A DNA stretch of 64,000 nt, taken from contig CM055102.1 of NCBI GenBank assembly GCA_029204225.1, forward strand, positions 41,111,631 through 41,175,630, read 5' to 3'. The translations under genes and the position numbers were made by a program. This document shows positions 60,791 through 64,000 of the stretch, piece by piece. This stretch comes from Diphasiastrum complanatum. Its lineage: Eukaryota > Streptophyta > Lycopodiopsida > Lycopodiales > Lycopodiaceae. The notes beneath the pieces were generated by a model. The model had not been told where the DNA came from and made no database searches. It saw nothing but the letters and a program-made list of their open reading frames with translations. How positions within the stretch are numbered: the first letter of the stretch is position 1; every line of letters starts with the position of its first letter.

Positions 60791-61274
60791 AAGCCTGCGT
60801 CTGCCCAGTTACGAATAGAGCCACAGCTGATCTAGAGCTAAGCTATGAAAGCATCACATAAGCAAGACTTAAGCTATGAAAGCAGCACATAAGCAAGACT
60901 TAACCCTAGAAAGCAGGAAAGAGAGAGATCAATATCATCAGCTGAATAACAAATGACACAGTTTCCCTACTTATAGCCAAGAGGACGCCCTAAAAGGAAG
61001 CTTCCGGTGGCTAGGGCCCAACTGGGAGGGAAAATAGTGCGCCCTACAAGAAGGCCCCCACTCTCCAGTAATATGTCCAAATGGACTAATAATGAATAAT
61101 AAGGCCAAAGGCCAACCATATAGTCTAAGTGTCACTAATGAATAAAAAAGGGCCCAAGGCCTGCTTATGCATAAAGTAAAGTAAATGTAAATGGACGCAG
61201 CGAATGTAATGAGCCGAGTCCATAACTCTCCCTGGCACAAAAGAAAAAGACCCAACTGCCGAAAAGAAACTGGA
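60791..61274 (-). other. probable LTR or 3' region of the gypsy-like element
   Basis: On the minus strand a purine-rich CCAGGGAGAG follows the chromodomain ORF, and a TATA-like GGCTATAAGTAGGG lies near 60972. The block AAGCTATGAAAGCA(T/G)CACATAAGC is duplicated at 60840-60895. LTR ends are not defined. Confidence 0.35.
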
Positions 61275-61500
61275 TCAAGTAGCAGCAAGCCCTGGTGCAT
61301 TAACAGCTAGAACAACATCTGATGTAGAGGAATCAACAAGTGCAGCAAGAGCACGATCCTGATCCGCAAGTGATGGCGTATGATAAAAGACATCAATAGG
61401 CTCCCATGTGGCCTCCTCAATAGGATGACCATCCCAATGGATCAAAAACTGAATCTGTCGGCAGCGTCGACTATGGTGAAGGCGAACCTGGTGCATGCAG
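61275..61500 (-). pseudogene. chromodomain at the C-terminus of a Ty3/gypsy integrase
   Basis: Minus strand: VRLHHSRRCRQIQFLIHWDG, then HPIEEATWEPIDVF and a C-terminal tail ending NAPGLAAT. The aromatic/WEP pattern (Y/F-L-I-HW-G-P-EEATWEP) is the chromodomain of plant chromoviruses, which steers integration to modified histones. Upstream the frame closes within a few codons, and no integrase core precedes it, so only this tail of pol is preserved. Confidence 0.75.
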
Positions 61501-62460
61501 CTGGTAAGAAAGGGAACAGCTCAGGATCAACATCATGGCGACGAAGGAAACATCTCAGCCGCGTCATCAAAAACCAAGCAATATGGAACAACCAAGAATG
61601 CCAAGGAACCAGAAGAAGATCAAGCAGCAACCAGGAGTGCCAAGGTATCCGTAATGCCCAAGCTAGTAGAGGATCAGCCCAAAAGATAGGGACATCATAC
61701 CAAGGTATCCAAAAAGCCCGAGAAGGTAGAACTGCATCAGCAACAGGAAGCCAATAATGAAACTGAAAAAGAGATGGACACTCATCGTGAATAGCCGAAT
61801 GATACACGTAACCATCATCCATATGTGCAAAGTGCCCCAAGAAAAGATAGCAGCATCGGAAGACTAGCACCAAGGAGATCATCCTGACAAAGGATAGCTA
61901 AAATGGAGAAATATGCACCAACATGGTCAAAAGCCCAAGGTATCCATAGGGCCCATGAATGAGAAGTAGCAATGGCATACGATACCCTCAAGGCCCATAT
62001 CACGAGAAGAGCAGCATGCCAAAAGCTCCGGAAGGTCCAAGAAATCAATGCATCATCTAAAAAGACATGATGCATGAAAATAGTAGCAACAAATCTAGAA
62101 ATAGTAGAGGCCCCAAATGATAAACTGTAGCCGAAAAACTCATCCAGAAAGGCCTCATATGGACATACCAATCCATCATAGGATACACCAAAAACGGATG
62201 GAGAATCAGATGACCCATCGGAACTGGCCGCAAGTGTAATCCCAAAGTACACACCAGGTGCACAAGTGAGGAATAGAAAAAATGCACTGGAACGCGGAAC
62301 AGGATCCGCAACATCAGTAGCAAGCATCGGAGCAATATCCACGTGTAGCTGGGAATGAGTATCAAAAAACATATGAGCAACACTGAAGTATATGGCGGCA
62401 ACATCCCCAAAAACTATCCAAGAGAGGAGAAGGAATTCTCTCAAGGTACCCTGATGGTCT
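61501..62460 (-). pseudogene. repeat-bearing ORF, downstream half
   Basis: Two overlapping minus-strand frames (62444-61815 and 61882-61442) keep low-stop, Trp/Leu/Phe-rich sequence with variants of the motif HSWALWIPW (ATSHSWALWIPWAFDHVG, LAWALRIPWHSWLLL, VPWHSWLFHIAWFL). They look like the same repetitive region as 62575-63321, further decayed. No known domain. It lies between the gag-like N-terminus and the chromodomain, where protease, RT and integrase would be expected. Confidence 0.45.
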
Positions 62461-62574
62461 CGGAGAGGACATAAGTCGTCACAACAGGTACTCCAAAAGT
62501 ATCACACAAACTCCACAAAACACTGTATGGTAACTATAAGCAACTACAAAGCACTGTACATCAGCTATAAGCAA

Positions 62575-63990
62575 CTAATGTAGATGCATAAAGAAAACCA
62601 AGCGAGAAGAAAACTCACTCAAGGTACTCTGATAGCCCAGGAATGCCAAAGAAATATGTCGTAATGAAGGGCCCCAACAAGTAAAATATCCAAGGCTAGT
62701 CGAATAGCCCAAGAAGAAAATCTCGATATGCACGACCCCAACAACTGAGATATCCAAAGCTAGTCGAATAGCCCAAGAATACCATTGGAAAAGCACAGCT
62801 CGGCAACCACTCTGGAACAACATCAAAGACCAAGCTATGTGCAGCAGCCATGAATGCCAAGGAAACTGTGGTAGATCACCCTGACAAATAATAGCTGGAA
62901 CAGACAACTGTACATCAACCCAAGGTATGTGCAATGCCCAAGAATGTAGAATGTCGTCATGCCAAGGGATCCATAGTGCCCATGAGTGTAAAGCAACAAT
63001 ACTGTAAGGTATCCTCATGGACCATGAATATACAATGTCATCATGCCAAAGGAGGCGTAGTAGCCATGAATATAAAACAGCATCTAGATGAGCATGATCC
63101 ACAAATGTAATAACATCATACTTAGGCATAATAGCAGAAACACCAACTAATAAGCTCTGGCCTAAATATGCATCTAGAAGATCCGCATATACAATACGAA
63201 TAGGAACTATCAACGGAGGAATAGGACACCCAACATAGGAACCATCATGAAATGTAGAAGCATGTGACATGTATAGTGCTACTACTGAATGAGTAGGCAA
63301 GTCATCTAAAAGAACAACCATAGACTCATCGTAATAAGCAGCATAGGCTACAACATCTGTAGCATGGTACTCAAAAGCAGTGTGATAAGGAACATAGGCT
63401 ACAATATTTGTAGCATGGCACTCAGGAGCAGCACCAAGGTACTCATCATCAGTATCAGCATCAATATCAAAGCATGTAATAGCATCAGCAGTAGCAAAGG
63501 ATGCAACAGTATCAAAGGAGGCTACAGTAACAAAGCACTCGGGAACTGCACTAAGGCATGTAGTATCTGTAATATCAACATCAACCTTTGTAGTATCTGT
63601 AAGATCAACCTGTGAAGCATCTACAATATCAACCTGTGCAACATCAACCTATAGATGTGACTCAAACTCACTATGCGAGACATGAACTAACTCAGATAAC
63701 TCAATGACTATCTCAAATAGCTCTATGACTGTCTCAAATGACGCAGGTGACTCAAATGATTGTGACTCAAGAGTTGGATGACGTGGAAAATGTGGCGCAG
63801 GAGCTGACTGACGTGGGATGCCAGGGGGTGGGTTTGGTGCATAATGAACCCCACTGCCAAGCGAAGGAGAAGAGGATGGAAATCCAAATGGAGGCCCAAA
63901 TGAAGGAAAAACAGGAGCTTTACCAGGACCATGAGGTTGTAAAGAATCGATCTGTGACTGCATAGTAGCAAAGCCCGTCATAACGGTATC
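62575..63990 (-). pseudogene. gag-like N-terminus fused to a repetitive protein region
   Basis: One minus frame runs from beyond the chromodomain element's right side (FDTVMTGFATMQSQIDSLQP at about 63990) through a Pro-rich, gag-like stretch (FGPPFGFPSSSPSLGSG). It passes a single TAG at 63651-63649 and continues to 62575. After the TAG: alternating VDI/VDL segments, an acidic part (CFDIDADTDDEYLGAAPEC), repeated 'ECHATNIVAY / EYHATDVVAY', and then 14-residue repeats of the type (H/Y)SWALWIPWHDDIL. No zinc knuckle, protease or RT was seen. I take it as a non-autonomous gypsy-like element but cannot name the product. Confidence 0.45.
62921..63082. repeat. 42-bp diverged tandem repeat
   Basis: Four adjacent units around the words CCCATGAGTGTAAAGCAACA and CCATGAATATACAATGTCAT, each 42 bases. 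They encode on the minus strand 14-residue units (YSWLLRLLWHDDIV, YSWSMRIPYSIVAL, HSWALWIPWHDDIL, HSWALHIPWVDVQL). Related units are scattered at 61560-61990 and 62690-62880, including a 64-base repeat of CTAGTCGAATAGCCCAAGAA. Confidence 0.7.
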
Positions 63991-64000
63991 GAAGCGAAGA

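Noticed and set aside
61380-61757. Plus-strand 125-codon basic ORF
   Set aside because: Antisense to the minus-strand chromodomain and repeat ORF. Its composition follows from the complementary repeats.

Overview
The window looks like a repeat-rich nuclear genome segment from a land plant. It holds part of one intron-containing host gene, a CAMTA calmodulin-binding transcription activator. Around it lie plant Ty1/copia elements with TGGTATCAGAGC-type primer sites, Ty3/gypsy remnants, a LINE family with (TC)n tails, and decayed fragments of plant genes (NPF transporter, AGO4-clade Argonaute, SNF2 helicase). There is no operon structure and no rRNA, tRNA or CRISPR array. The repeat load and large introns would fit a fern or another non-flowering plant, but the lineage is a guess. 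Layout, left to right. 0-6.8 kb: an LTR end, a decayed gypsy gag (-), a 49-bp higher-order minisatellite, and a decayed copia element (-) with a piece of an unrelated reverse transcriptase embedded in its RT. 7-16 kb: mostly non-coding, with an NPF exon remnant, a 5'-truncated copia pol (+), a (TG)n tract and a short integrase scrap. 16.3-23.3 kb: an ORF1-only LINE (-) split by a complete copia element (17497-22848, TSD GGGTA). 23.5-24.8 kb: another copia fragment. 27.2-29.0 kb: two converging unassigned ORFs. 29.2-33.8 kb: five 3' exons of a CAMTA gene (-); the 5' exons with the CG-1 DNA-binding domain were not found. 35-39.7 kb: duplicated debris of a SNF2 helicase (-) and an AGO4-like PIWI exon (+), with minisatellites. 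39.8-60.5 kb: a nested LINE complex. LINE-1 is followed by two head-to-tail, internally deleted LINE copies and then by LINE-2. LINE-2 is interrupted by a non-autonomous LTR element (49624-53946). Its TC tail received a defective copia (54806-60462, TSD TCCCT), and that copia carries a hAT-like MITE in its right LTR. 61-64 kb: a gypsy-like element (-) with a chromodomain at its 3' end and an unusual repeat-bearing protein region. The most interesting signals are these. The LINE family seems to insert next to (TC)n tracts, its own tails included. Two nested insertions can be read as exact, frame-preserving integrations into LINE ORFs. An RT fragment with a GIPMGFSCSP motif sits inside a copia RT. 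Fragments of two RNA-directed DNA methylation-type genes lie side by side. An unassigned protein is encoded on the minus strand at 27.9-29.0 kb. All calls come from reading the sequence by eye; no database search was run.
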